Assembly: GCF_011193355.1 (NCBI RefSeq)
Contig: NZ_CP049780.1
Span: forward strand, 4,931,663 to 4,995,662
From: Streptomyces sp. JB150
Lineage (GTDB): Bacteria; Actinomycetota; Actinomycetes; Streptomycetales; Streptomycetaceae
Length of the DNA stretch: 64,000 bases
Direction: 5' to 3'
Position numbers and translations under genes: made by a program. Every line of letters starts with the position of its first letter. Position 1 is the stretch's first letter. This document shows positions 39,323-47,333 of the stretch, in pieces. Under the pieces are notes generated by a model. The model was not told where the DNA came from and ran no database searches. It saw only the letters and a list, made by a program, of their open reading frames with translations.

Positions 39323-39503
39323 CTAGGGGGTGTCCGCAAAGTCGCGCCTGTCTCGCGACGCCTGGCACGCCCTCTCGCCGCACCGGGCGAACACCCGAGT
39401 ACGACCAGTACGCGGGCGTCCGCCCGGCACGCCGAGAGCACGCACCAGACGCCGCGAGACCCGCCTTCCGGGCGGACGACGCGACTTTGCGGACACCCCC
39501 TAG
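39323..39503. mobile_element. Palindromic MITE flanked by CTAG
   Basis: A 181-base segment with a perfect 24-base terminal inverted repeat (39323-39346 and 39480-39503), both ends being CTAGGGGGTGTCCGC when read inward. The interior is also imperfectly palindromic toward a centre near 39412, so the whole can fold into one long hairpin. It encodes nothing. CTAG at each end is best read as a 4-base target duplication, and the right CTAG is the stop codon of the adjacent leftward gene. The end sequence resembles that of the element at 47126-47291. Confidence 0.85.
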
Positions 39504-40363
39504 TTCAACAACGCCCGGGCCGCCCGCGCCTCCCCCAGCACCCGCTCCCCGGCGGCGGCGTCCACCGCGGCGACGACATCCGCGTACGCCTCCAGCTCCC
39601 GCGCCCCCGCCGCGAACTCGCCCCGCTGCACCAGCAGCCGCGCCCGCTCGTACCGCAGCCGCGCCGGATGCGCCGGCAGCAGCAGCGACAGGTCGACCGC
39701 CCACAGCGACACATCCGACCGCTCCGGCCGGGCCGCGGCCCACGCCCGGATGTTGTTCAGGACGCGCAGCACGACTTCGCCCGTCGGCGCGGGCGACAGC
39801 GCCGAGGGATCGAGCGGCGCTCCCGTGGCGCCGACCACCAGCAGCTCCGCGTCCATCCCGGCCAGCACCCGCCCGCCGTCGAACGGGTCCGCCAGCACCC
39901 GTTCCCCGGCGGAGCCGAAGCCCACGACGAAGTGGCCGGGCAGCGCGACGCCGTACACCGGCGCCCCCGCCCGCCGCGCGACCTCCATCCACACCACGGA
40001 CAGCAGGATCGGCAGCCCCCGGCGCCGCCGCAGCACCTCGTGCAGCAGCGACGACTCCAGCCGCCGGTAGTCGCCGGGCGTGCCGTGGAAGCCCAGCCGC
40101 TCGCCCAGCAGCTCCCGGGTCGCCTCGGCCCACTCGCGCGGCCCGCCGGGCCGGTACGGCAGCAGCCCGGCCAGCCGGTCCAGCTCCATCTGGGCGCCGA
40201 CGATGCCCGGTTCGTCCAGCGCGGCGTCCCCGGCGGCGGCCACCAGCAGGCACAGCAGCGACAGGTCGGGCCGCTCGGCGCGCGCCTCGTCGGCGAAGCG
40301 CCGCCGCAGCTCGGCGGCCCGCTCGGGCGGCGGCGGGAAGGGAGGACGCAGCACGGCAGGCAC
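39500..40363 (-). CDS. SirB1-family transglutaminase-like protein
   Basis: A 287-residue cytoplasmic protein. The central part matches the SirB1/transglutaminase-like fold (RRRRGLPILLSVVWMEVARR, then YGVALPGHFVVGF), followed by a helical, TPR-like C-terminus (AHPARLRYERARLLVQRGEF). In this family the transglutaminase catalytic cysteine is not evident. GTG at 40363 has GAGG upstream and the start lies 5 bases past the preceding stop, so the gene is coupled with the acetyltransferase. Its TAG stop is part of the CTAG bordering the MITE. Function unknown. Confidence 0.8.
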   Translation of the reverse strand: MPAVLRPPFPPPPERAAELRRRFADEARAERPDLSLLCLLVAAAGDAALDEPGIVGAQMELDRLAGLLPYRPGGPREWAEATRELLGERLGFHGTPGDYRRLESSLLHEVLRRRRGLPILLSVVWMEVARRAGAPVYGVALPGHFVVGFGSAGERVLADPFDGGRVLAGMDAELLVVGATGAPLDPSALSPAPTGEVVLRVLNNIRAWAAARPERSDVSLWAVDLSLLLPAHPARLRYERARLLVQRGEFAAGARELEAYADVVAAVDAAAGERVLGEARAARALLN

Positions 40364-40367
40364 CCCC

Positions 40368-41447
40368 TCAGCCTCGCCCGGCGCCGGACGCGCCCCGCGC
40401 CTCCGGCTCCCGGTAGTGGTGGTACGCGTGGTGCGGGGCGAAGCCCAGATCGCCGTACAGCGCCCGCGCGCCCGCGTTGTCCGTCTCGACCTGGAGCCAG
40501 CCGGCGGAGGCCCCCTCCTCCAGGGCACGCCCGGCGAGCGCGGCCATCACCGCGGTGGCCAGCCCTTGCCGGCGCCGCGCCGGATCGACCTCGACGGCGG
40601 CGAACCCGGCCCACCGCCCGTCGACCACCAGCCGCCCGATCGCGGCGGGCGGCGCCCCCGCGGCCACACCCGCGCTCTCGCCCGGCACGGTCGCGAACCA
40701 CACCGACGGTCCGCCGGCCAGCACCCGCAGCGCCACCTCGCTCAGCCCCTTGCGCCGGTAGCGGGCCAGCCACGCCTCGTCGGCCTCCCGGGACAGCCGC
40801 ACCTGCACGGCCGGCTCCCGGTCGGCGAGCGGCGCGAGGGAGCCCGTCCACAGCTCGGCGGTCACCTCGCGCACCCACCCGCGCTCGCTCAGCGCGGCGC
40901 ACAGCGCCTCCTGGGTCCCCTCGGCCCCGGTGGCGGCCTGGACGTAGGCGGGCAGGCCCCGCGCGCCGTACCAGCGCCGTACGGCGCTCAGCGCGTCGTC
41001 CAGCGCCATCCCCGGGTCGCCCAGCGCCAGCGCCGAGTTGGCCCGCCGGGTGAAGCCGCCGGCGGCCCGCAGCTCCCACTCGCCGAGCGCCTCGCTCTCC
41101 AGCGGCCGCCACGCCCGCGCGGCGACCCGCGCCAGCTCGGGGAAGGAGGCGGCGGGACCCCGGCGGCGCGCCGGTGCGGCGGGCACGACCTTGCCCGCCA
41201 CCAGCGAGGATTCCGGGATGCGGACGACTTCGCCGTCCCGCCGTGTGATCACCAGCACACCCGCGTCCCAGGATGTGAGAACGCCGACCGTGTCGGTGAA
41301 TTTCCCGTCCGTCACCGCGCTGGGACTAGTGTTGCTCCAGCGCCGTACGGAGACGCGTTTGCCCACGTCAGCAGCGGTGATACGGACCTCAAGGCGCCCT
41401 GCCGCAGAGATTTCCACAGGTCGGTTCACCCCTCCTGTTCGGATCAT
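40368..41447 (-). CDS. GNAT acetyltransferase with N-terminal SH3-like domain (Rv0428c-like)
   Basis: A 359-residue protein with an N-terminal barrel-like segment (LEVRITAADVGKRVSVRRW to ITRRDGEVVRIP, about 15-75), a helical middle and a C-terminal GNAT domain (about 200-340). The acetyl-CoA loop lies around VEVDPARRRQGLATAVMAAL, followed by ETDNAGARALYGDLGF. The layout matches the mycobacterial Rv0428c group. ATG at 41447 is chosen over TTG at 41453; the ribosome site is weak. Substrate unknown. Confidence 0.85.
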   Translation of the reverse strand: MIRTGGVNRPVEISAAGRLEVRITAADVGKRVSVRRWSNTSPSAVTDGKFTDTVGVLTSWDAGVLVITRRDGEVVRIPESSLVAGKVVPAAPARRRGPAASFPELARVAARAWRPLESEALGEWELRAAGGFTRRANSALALGDPGMALDDALSAVRRWYGARGLPAYVQAATGAEGTQEALCAALSERGWVREVTAELWTGSLAPLADREPAVQVRLSREADEAWLARYRRKGLSEVALRVLAGGPSVWFATVPGESAGVAAGAPPAAIGRLVVDGRWAGFAAVEVDPARRRQGLATAVMAALAGRALEEGASAGWLQVETDNAGARALYGDLGFAPHHAYHHYREPEARGASGAGRG

Positions 41448-41557
41448 GCCCAAGAACGGAGATACTAGGTGCGGGCATCGACGACGCCGCGCTCCCGCGC
41501 GCCAGGCGGCGGAGCCTGAGGAGGCCCGCCAGCGCCCTATCGAGGAGGAACGACAGC

Positions 41558-41878
41558 GTGACCTACGTCATCGCGCAGCCTTGTGTCGACGTCAAGGACA
41601 AGGCGTGCATCGAGGAGTGCCCGGTCGACTGCATCTACGAGGGCCAGCGGTCCTTGTACATCCACCCGGACGAATGCGTCGACTGCGGTGCCTGTGAGCC
41701 GGTCTGCCCGGTGGAGGCCATCTTCTACGAGGACGACGTGCCGGAGGAGTGGAAGGACTACTACAAGGCGAACGTCGAGTTCTTCGACGAGCTGGGTTCG
41801 CCCGGCGGCGCCAGCAAGCTCGGCCTGATCGAGCGCGACCACCCGTTCGTCGCCGGTCTGCCGCCGCAGGGCGAGTAA
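41558..41878 (+). CDS. fdxA: Seven-iron ferredoxin (3Fe-4S/4Fe-4S)
   Basis: A 106-residue electron carrier. An N-terminal cluster region (CVDVKDKACIEECPVDCIY) and a second motif CVDCGACEPVCPVEA supply ligands for one 3Fe-4S and one 4Fe-4S cluster, as in actinobacterial FdxA; the C-terminal extension (WKDYYKANVEFFDELGSPGG) is typical. GTG at 41558 has AGGAGGAACG upstream. A hairpin follows. Likely partners are cytochrome P450s or other redox enzymes. Confidence 0.96.
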   Translation: MTYVIAQPCVDVKDKACIEECPVDCIYEGQRSLYIHPDECVDCGACEPVCPVEAIFYEDDVPEEWKDYYKANVEFFDELGSPGGASKLGLIERDHPFVAGLPPQGE

Positions 41879-41915
41879 CACCCGCGTCCGCGTCCAGCGG
41901 CCCGCCATCCGCGCC

Positions 41916-41967
41916 GCCTCGGTCCCGTACGGTCTGATCGCCCCTGATCGCCGCACGGGACCGAGGC
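41916..41967 (+). terminator. Hairpin after fdxA
   Basis: Perfect 13-bp stem (41916-41928 with 41955-41967) with a 26-base loop, followed by GTTTG, before the dapC start. Confidence 0.65.
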
Positions 41968-42000
41968 GTTTGCCGTATCGAAGAGAGTGAGCGAGAAACC

Positions 42001-43098
42001 GTGTCCGCAGTCTCCGACCGTCTTCCCACCTTCCCCTGGGACAAGCTCGCGCCCTACAAGAAGACGGCCGCCGCGCACCCGGACGGCATCGTCGACCTGT
42101 CCGTGGGCACGCCGGTCGACCCGGTGCCCGAGCTGATCCAGAAGGCGCTGGTCGCCGCGGCGGACACGCCGGGCTACCCGACGGTGTGGGGCACGCCGGA
42201 GCTGCGGGACGCGATCACCGGCTGGCTGGAGCGCCGCCTGGGCGCCCGCGGGGTCACCCACCACCATGTGCTGCCGGTGGTCGGCTCCAAGGAACTCGTC
42301 GCCTGGCTCCCCACCCAGCTGGGCCTCGGCCCCGGCGACCGGGTCGCCTACCCGCGCCTGGCCTACCCGACCTACGAGGTCGGCGCCCGCCTCGCGCGCG
42401 CCGGGTACGAGGTGTACGACGACCCGACCGGGCTGGACCCGGCGGGCCTGAGGCTGCTGTGGCTGAACTCGCCGTCCAACCCGACCGGCAAGGTGCTGCC
42501 GAAGGAGGAGCTGACCCGGATCGTCGCCTGGGCCCGCGAGCACGGCGTGCTGCTCGTCTCCGACGAGTGCTACCTCGAACTGGGCTGGGAGGCCGACCCG
42601 GTCTCGGTGCTGCACCCGGACGTCAACGGCGGCTCGTACGACGGCATCGTGGCCGTCCACTCCCTCTCCAAGCGCTCCAACCTGGCGGGCTACCGCGCGG
42701 CCTTCGCCGCCGGCGACCCGGCCGTCCTGGGCCCGCTGCTGGAGATCCGCAAGCACGGCGGCATGATGACCTCCGCGCCGACCCAGGCGGCCGTCGTGGC
42801 CGCCCTCGGCGACGACGAGCACGTGCGCGTGCAGCGCGAGCGCTACGCCGCCCGCCGCACCGCCCTGCGCGAGGCCCTGCTGGGTCACGGCTTCCGCATC
42901 GAGCACAGCGAGGCCGGCCTCTACCTGTGGGCCACCCGCGACGAGTCCTGCTGGGACACCGTGGCGCACCTCGCCGAGCGGGGCGTCCTGGTCGCGCCGG
43001 GCGACTTCTACGGCCCGGCGGGCGACCGCTTCGTCCGCGTGGCCGTGACCGCCACGGACGAGCGGGTGCGCGCGGCGGTGGAGCGGCTGGCGCGCTAG
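42001..43098 (+). CDS. dapC: Succinyldiaminopimelate transaminase
   Basis: PLP-dependent aminotransferase of the lysine/diaminopimelate pathway, converting N-succinyl-2-amino-6-ketopimelate to N-succinyl-LL-diaminopimelate. The 365-residue class-I fold includes LNSPSNPTGKVLP near residue 160, the VSDECYLELGWE region and the PLP lysine in HSLSKRSN near residue 223, which match the actinobacterial DapC group. GTG at 42001 with GAGAGTGAGCGAG upstream. dapE, the next pathway step, lies about 1.9 kb downstream. Confidence 0.92.
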   Translation: MSAVSDRLPTFPWDKLAPYKKTAAAHPDGIVDLSVGTPVDPVPELIQKALVAAADTPGYPTVWGTPELRDAITGWLERRLGARGVTHHHVLPVVGSKELVAWLPTQLGLGPGDRVAYPRLAYPTYEVGARLARAGYEVYDDPTGLDPAGLRLLWLNSPSNPTGKVLPKEELTRIVAWAREHGVLLVSDECYLELGWEADPVSVLHPDVNGGSYDGIVAVHSLSKRSNLAGYRAAFAAGDPAVLGPLLEIRKHGGMMTSAPTQAAVVAALGDDEHVRVQRERYAARRTALREALLGHGFRIEHSEAGLYLWATRDESCWDTVAHLAERGVLVAPGDFYGPAGDRFVRVAVTATDERVRAAVERLAR

Positions 43099-43128
43099 CC
43101 GGCCGGTCTCTTCCGGGAGGACGACGAA

Positions 43129-43157
43129 GGGGTCCGGGGAGTGCCTCCCCGGACCCC
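43129..43157. terminator. Bidirectional terminator between dapC and a convergent gene
   Basis: Perfect 13-bp stem (43129-43141 with 43145-43157) with a 3-base loop. Confidence 0.88.
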
Positions 43158-43179
43158 ATCGCGCCGTGCCGGCCCGGCG

Positions 43180-43617
43180 TCAGCCGAGCGGGAGGCCCTT
43201 GGCCGGCAGCTGCTGCGTCGGCAGCCCGCCGCCCTTGGTGAGCGAGTCGGTGGGCAGCCCGCCCTTGGTGGCGGTCTTCGCGGTCTCGCCGACGATGTCC
43301 CCGGCGGAACCGGCCACCGCCCCGGCGGCCTTCTGCGCGGCCGGCGTCGCCTTCTTCGCGGCCTTGCCGGTGGTCTTGCCGGACTGCTTGACCGCCTTGC
43401 CGCCGGTCTCGCCCGCGAGGTCGGTGACCTGGGTGGCGGCGCCGTCGACGGTGGTGCCGACGCTCGCGGCGTCCACGGCGGACAGCCCGCCGAGGTTCTG
43501 CGCGGCCGACAGGTCGGGAGCCGCGTTGGCGGAGCCGGTCGCACCGACCACGGAGGCCGCTCCCGCTGCGGTGAGCAGCGCGGCACGGGCGATCCGGCGG
43601 GTCAGGGGGAGGGACAT
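43180..43617 (-). CDS. Small secreted Ala/Lys-rich protein
   Basis: A 145-residue protein with a Sec signal peptide (TRRIARAALLTAAGAASVVG, cleavage probably after SANAA). The mature part is low in complexity: KAVKQSGKTTGKAAKKATPA and a Gly/Leu/Pro tail ending LPAKGLPLG. No enzymatic motif is seen. ATG at 43617 follows AAGGAGCAAC. It stands alone, convergent with dapC. Function unknown; possibly a wall-associated or disordered exported protein. Confidence 0.78.
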   Translation of the reverse strand: MSLPLTRRIARAALLTAAGAASVVGATGSANAAPDLSAAQNLGGLSAVDAASVGTTVDGAATQVTDLAGETGGKAVKQSGKTTGKAAKKATPAAQKAAGAVAGSAGDIVGETAKTATKGGLPTDSLTKGGGLPTQQLPAKGLPLG

Positions 43618-43897
43618 GTTGCTCCTTCGACGGGATGGAACGTGAAAGGACGTGCGCCGTTACTACCGCTCGACCCCCCGCCGAGGTTGCGCACGCCGAA
43701 CGTAAAGAGTTGGCAATGCGTCGCATTATCGGCTGTGGATAAAAAGGGACAAAGGGCTGCCGGTCCGAAAGTCTGCGGAATCCTTACAGCCCTTTGTGCC
43801 CAAGGGATTCAGCGGTTGCCGGGGTGACCGGGCGAAAACCCGCGCACACCGCCGGGCGCGCGGTGCCGGTATTGATCCGTGCGGGTGAGCGTCCGCA

Positions 43898-44866
43898 CTA
43901 CTGCGCGGTGCGGATCCGCACCGCGTCGGCGCCCTCGCCGTTCTTCCCGCCGGCCGCGTCCCCGGCCGTACGCCACGTGCTGCCGGTGGTGCCGGCCACC
44001 CACTCGCGGCCCGCGTACGAGACCCGCTCGATGTGCAGCGCGGAGGCGTTGGCCACCGCCCAGTGCGCCAGCTGCCAGCCGCGCTCCCGGGCCGCCCGCC
44101 CGTCCCCGGAGCCCTGCTCGACCGGCACGGTCACGGTCCGCCCGCTGGTCTCGGCGGTCACGGCCGGCCGCGGGGCCGCCGCGTCCCCGTTCACCTCGGC
44201 GCCGGTCTGCTGCATGGCGTCCTGCCCGAAGTCCCGCACCAGTGCCGAGCGCACCGCGTCCGGCCCGGTGGCCCGGGTGGCGGCGGGCCGCCCCTCACAG
44301 GTCAGGGTGGCCTCGGCGCGGCCGGTGAGGGCGGCGGCGAGCAGCGTGGCGTCCGGCTCGTGCTTGGCGTACGCCTGCGGGAAGCCGCTGCGCTGCACCC
44401 GCTGGGCGGCCACGGTGAGCGGCAGCCGGGTGTAGCCGGGCACCTCGACCAGGTGGTCGTAGAACATGCCCGCCGAGTAGATGGGGTCCATGATCTGCCG
44501 CTCGGTGCCCCAGCCCTGCGAGGGCCGCTGCTGGAACAGGCCGAGCGAGTCGCGGTCGCCGTGGTCGATGTTGCGCAGCGCGGACTCCTGCAGCGCCGTG
44601 GCCAGCGCGATCGTCACCGCCCGCTCGGGCAGCCCGCGCGCGGTGCCCACGGCCGTGATCGTCGCGGCGTTCACCGCCTGCTCCGGCGAGAACTCGTAGG
44701 TCGCCCCGTCGCCCTTGCCGGAGACGACCTTGCAGCCCGGACCGCCTGCCCCGCCGGTGATGTACTGCACCGCGAGGTACCCCGCGACCGCGAGCAGGAC
44801 CACGAAGGCCGCCCCGCAACGGAGGAGACGGCCGCGACGCTTGGGAGAAGGGGACGGCTCTGGCAC
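43898..44866 (-). CDS. Membrane-anchored lysozyme-like protein
   Basis: A 322-residue protein. A basic N-terminus and one transmembrane helix (about 14-33, LLRCGAAFVVLLAVAGYLAV) precede an outer domain with LQESALRNIDHGDRDSLGLF and RPSQGWGTERQIMDP, a motif set common in actinobacterial lytic-transglycosylase-like proteins in which the Glu of QES would be catalytic. The C-terminal 130 residues are of unknown fold. The start GTG at 44866 has no clear Shine-Dalgarno sequence, so translation may be leaderless. It diverges from dapE. Enzymatic activity is unproven. Confidence 0.72.
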   Translation of the reverse strand: MPEPSPSPKRRGRLLRCGAAFVVLLAVAGYLAVQYITGGAGGPGCKVVSGKGDGATYEFSPEQAVNAATITAVGTARGLPERAVTIALATALQESALRNIDHGDRDSLGLFQQRPSQGWGTERQIMDPIYSAGMFYDHLVEVPGYTRLPLTVAAQRVQRSGFPQAYAKHEPDATLLAAALTGRAEATLTCEGRPAATRATGPDAVRSALVRDFGQDAMQQTGAEVNGDAAAPRPAVTAETSGRTVTVPVEQGSGDGRAARERGWQLAHWAVANASALHIERVSYAGREWVAGTTGSTWRTAGDAAGGKNGEGADAVRIRTAQ

Positions 44867-44993
44867 GCGTACAAGGTACTGGAGCCCGCGGGACGGCAAG
44901 CGCCGGGTGGGCCCGGTGCCGCGCAGGTCACGTCCCCGGCCGGGGACCGGCGGCACGGCCGGCGGGCGCGGTACGGGCGTTAGGGTCGAGGGC

Positions 44994-46073
44994 ATGGCCG
45001 ATACCCCGCTTGATCTCACGCTGGACGCCGCGCGGCTGACCGCGCGGCTCGTCGACTTCCCCTCGGTGAGCGGCGGCGAGAAGCCGCTCGCGGACGCCAT
45101 CGAGACCGCGCTGCGCGCCCTGCCGCACCTCACGGTCGACCGCTTCGGCAACAACGTCGTGGCCCGCACGGACCTGGGCCGTTCCGAGCGCGTGATCCTC
45201 GCCGGGCACATCGACACCGTGCCGATCGCGGACAACGTGCCGTCCCGGCTGGACGAGGACGGCGTGCTGTGGGGCTGCGGCACCTGCGACATGAAGTCCG
45301 GCGTGGCCGTCCAGCTGCGGATCGCGGCCACCGTCCCCGCGCCCAGCCGCGACCTGACGTTCGTCTTCTACGACAACGAGGAGGTCGCGGCGGACCTCAA
45401 CGGGCTCAAGCACGTCTGCGAGGCCCACCCCGAGTGGCTGGAGGGCGACTTCGCGGTGCTGCTGGAGCCGTCCGACGGCCAGGTCGAGGGCGGCTGCCAG
45501 GGCACCCTGCGGATGCTGCTGAGGACGACCGGCGAGCGGGCCCACTCGGCGCGCGGCTGGATGGGCTCCAACGCCATCCACGCGGCGGCGCCGATCCTCG
45601 GGCGCCTGGCCGAGTACGAGCCCCGCCGGCCGGTGATCGACGGGCTGGAGTACCACGAGGGCCTCAACGCGGTCTTCGTCTCCGGCGGCGTCGCGGGCAA
45701 CGTGATCCCCGACGAGTGCGTGGTGACAATCAACTTCCGCTACGCGCCCGACCGTACGCCCGAGGAGGCGATCGCCCACGTCCGCGAGGTGTTCGCGGAC
45801 TGCGGGGTGACGGAGTTCGTGGTCGACGACCACAGCCCCGGCGCGCTGCCCGGCCTGTCCCACCCGGCCGCCGCGGCCTTCATCGAGGCGGTCGGCGGCA
45901 CCCCGAAGCCCAAGTACGGCTGGACGGACGTCTCCCGCTTCTCCGCGCTCGGCGTACCGGCGGTCAACTACGGCCCCGGCAACCCGCTCTTGGCACACAA
46001 GCGGGACGAGCGGGTAGAGACATCGAAGATCCTCGCGGCGGAGGAGCGGCTGCGCGCCTGGCTGACCGCCTGA
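44994..46073 (+). CDS. dapE: Succinyl-diaminopimelate desuccinylase
   Basis: M20-family zinc hydrolase producing LL-diaminopimelate for lysine and cell wall. 359 residues with metal-binding motifs LAGHIDTVPIADN near residue 68, GCGTCDMKSG near residue 98, FYDNEEV near residue 125 and the C-terminal ligand region YGPGNPLLAHKRDE. ATG at 44994 with TCGAGGGC upstream. Same order relative to the LOG gene and folP2 as in mycobacteria. Confidence 0.95.
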   Translation: MADTPLDLTLDAARLTARLVDFPSVSGGEKPLADAIETALRALPHLTVDRFGNNVVARTDLGRSERVILAGHIDTVPIADNVPSRLDEDGVLWGCGTCDMKSGVAVQLRIAATVPAPSRDLTFVFYDNEEVAADLNGLKHVCEAHPEWLEGDFAVLLEPSDGQVEGGCQGTLRMLLRTTGERAHSARGWMGSNAIHAAAPILGRLAEYEPRRPVIDGLEYHEGLNAVFVSGGVAGNVIPDECVVTINFRYAPDRTPEEAIAHVREVFADCGVTEFVVDDHSPGALPGLSHPAAAAFIEAVGGTPKPKYGWTDVSRFSALGVPAVNYGPGNPLLAHKRDERVETSKILAAEERLRAWLTA

Positions 46074-46193
46074 GCGCGCATTCCGGCGGTGTGCCCCGGG
46101 ACGCTCGGCGGCGGACACGCGCGCGTCCCCCCTCCGTAACCCGCGTAGATCTACGCTGAAGACCGAAAGACGTGGCAACCGGAGGGAGCGCAC

Positions 46194-46952
46194 ATGGCTA
46201 CCGGCAACCCTGAGGGCAGCAAGCAGCCGCCGGAGGAGCGGCGCCTGGGACCGGTCCTCCGGAGGCGGGATCAGGTGCAGACGAGCACCACGGACCAGCG
46301 GCTGCTGGACGAGCGGGCCCCGTCCGACTGGGTGCACACCGACCCGTGGCGGGTCCTGCGCATCCAGTCGGAGTTCATCGAGGGCTTCGGCACCCTCGCC
46401 GAACTGCCGCCCGCCATCAGCGTGTTCGGCTCGGCGCGCACCCCGGCGGACTCCCCGGAGTACGAGGCGGGGGTGCGGCTGGGCCGCGGGCTGGTCGAGG
46501 CGGGGTTCGCCGTCATCACCGGCGGCGGGCCCGGCGCGATGGAGGCCGCCAACAAGGGCGCCTGCGAGGCGGGCGGCATCTCGGTCGGCCTCGGCATCGA
46601 ACTGCCCTTCGAGCAGGGGCTCAACCCGTACGTCGACATCGGCCTGAACTTCCGCTACTTCTTCGTGCGGAAGATGATGTTCGTCAAGTACGCGCAGGGC
46701 TTCGTCGTCCTGCCCGGCGGACTGGGCACCCTCGACGAACTCTTCGAGGCCCTGACGCTCGTGCAGACCCAGAAGGTCACCCAGTTCCCGATCGTGCTGT
46801 TCGGCACCGAGTACTGGGGCGGGCTGGTCGACTGGCTGAAGAACACGCTGATCGCCCAGGGCAAGGCCGCCGAGAAGGACCTCACCCTGTTCCACCTCAC
46901 CGACGACGTCGACGAGGCGGTCGCCCTCGTGTCGAAGGAGGCGGGCCGCTAG
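46194..46952 (+). CDS. LOG-family protein (TIGR00730, Rossmann fold)
   Basis: A 252-residue protein with the LOG signature PGGLGTLDELFEALTLVQ near residue 178 and the upstream GGGPGAMEAANKGA motif near residue 106. Plant and some bacterial members are cytokinin riboside 5'-monophosphate phosphoribohydrolases; others were called lysine decarboxylases without evidence. An N-terminal extension of about 60 residues is charged. ATG at 46194 with GGAGGGAG upstream. The TAG stop is in CTAG (46949-46952), the left border of an IS remnant, and only this stop touches the insertion. Confidence 0.9.
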   Translation: MATGNPEGSKQPPEERRLGPVLRRRDQVQTSTTDQRLLDERAPSDWVHTDPWRVLRIQSEFIEGFGTLAELPPAISVFGSARTPADSPEYEAGVRLGRGLVEAGFAVITGGGPGAMEAANKGACEAGGISVGLGIELPFEQGLNPYVDIGLNFRYFFVRKMMFVKYAQGFVVLPGGLGTLDELFEALTLVQTQKVTQFPIVLFGTEYWGGLVDWLKNTLIAQGKAAEKDLTLFHLTDDVDEAVALVSKEAGR

Positions 46953-47129
46953 GCCCTGTCTGACAAAGGATCTTAATTGGGTTCGCGGAGCCAGAGGACG
47001 AGTGAGGCGACGTGGATGCCGGCCTTGTAGCGGGCGGCGACTTTGTCGAAGCGGGCGCTATCCGCTCCCACGCCGCATCCGTCAACTCACCCCGACCCAC
47101 CACAAGATCAATTATCAGACAGGACCTAG
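46949..47129 (-). mobile_element. Internally deleted IS5-type element
   Basis: About 173 bases (46953-47125) between CTAG copies (46949-46952 and 47126-47129). The ends are related inverted repeats (GCCCTGTCTGACAAAGGATC and, from the right, GTCCTGTCTGATAATTGATC). On the minus strand the right part encodes a transposase N-terminus (GRGELTDAAWERIA) and the left part its C-terminus (VAARYKAGIHVASLVLWLRE, then stop). The middle is gone and the frames do not match, so it is a non-autonomous deletion derivative. Confidence 0.85.
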
Positions 47130-47291
47130 GGGGCGCCTCACCGATCATGCCGGGCTCCCGGCGTCTGGCACCGGGCCTCGCCGCGTTGTCGTCGGTCGCC
47201 AACGCTCCGCGTTGACTCCCTCCTCCGCCTTGCGATGCACGGCACCAGACGCCGCTCGCTGATCCGGCCTGATCGACGAGACACCCCCTAG
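47126..47291. mobile_element. Palindromic MITE, abutting the IS remnant
   Basis: A 166-base non-coding element running from CTAG (47126) to CTAG (47288-47291), with imperfect inverted ends (CTAGGGGGCGCCTCACCGAT and, from the right, CTAGGGGGTGTCTCGTCGAT). Internal similarity continues with CGGCGTCTGG on both arms. It shares its left CTAG with the preceding IS remnant and its terminal bases with the MITE at 39323-39503. Confidence 0.75.
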
Positions 47292-47333
47292 CAGCCGCCC
47301 TCCGGGAGCGCCCGGCCTGCTGCCTGGCCCGCG

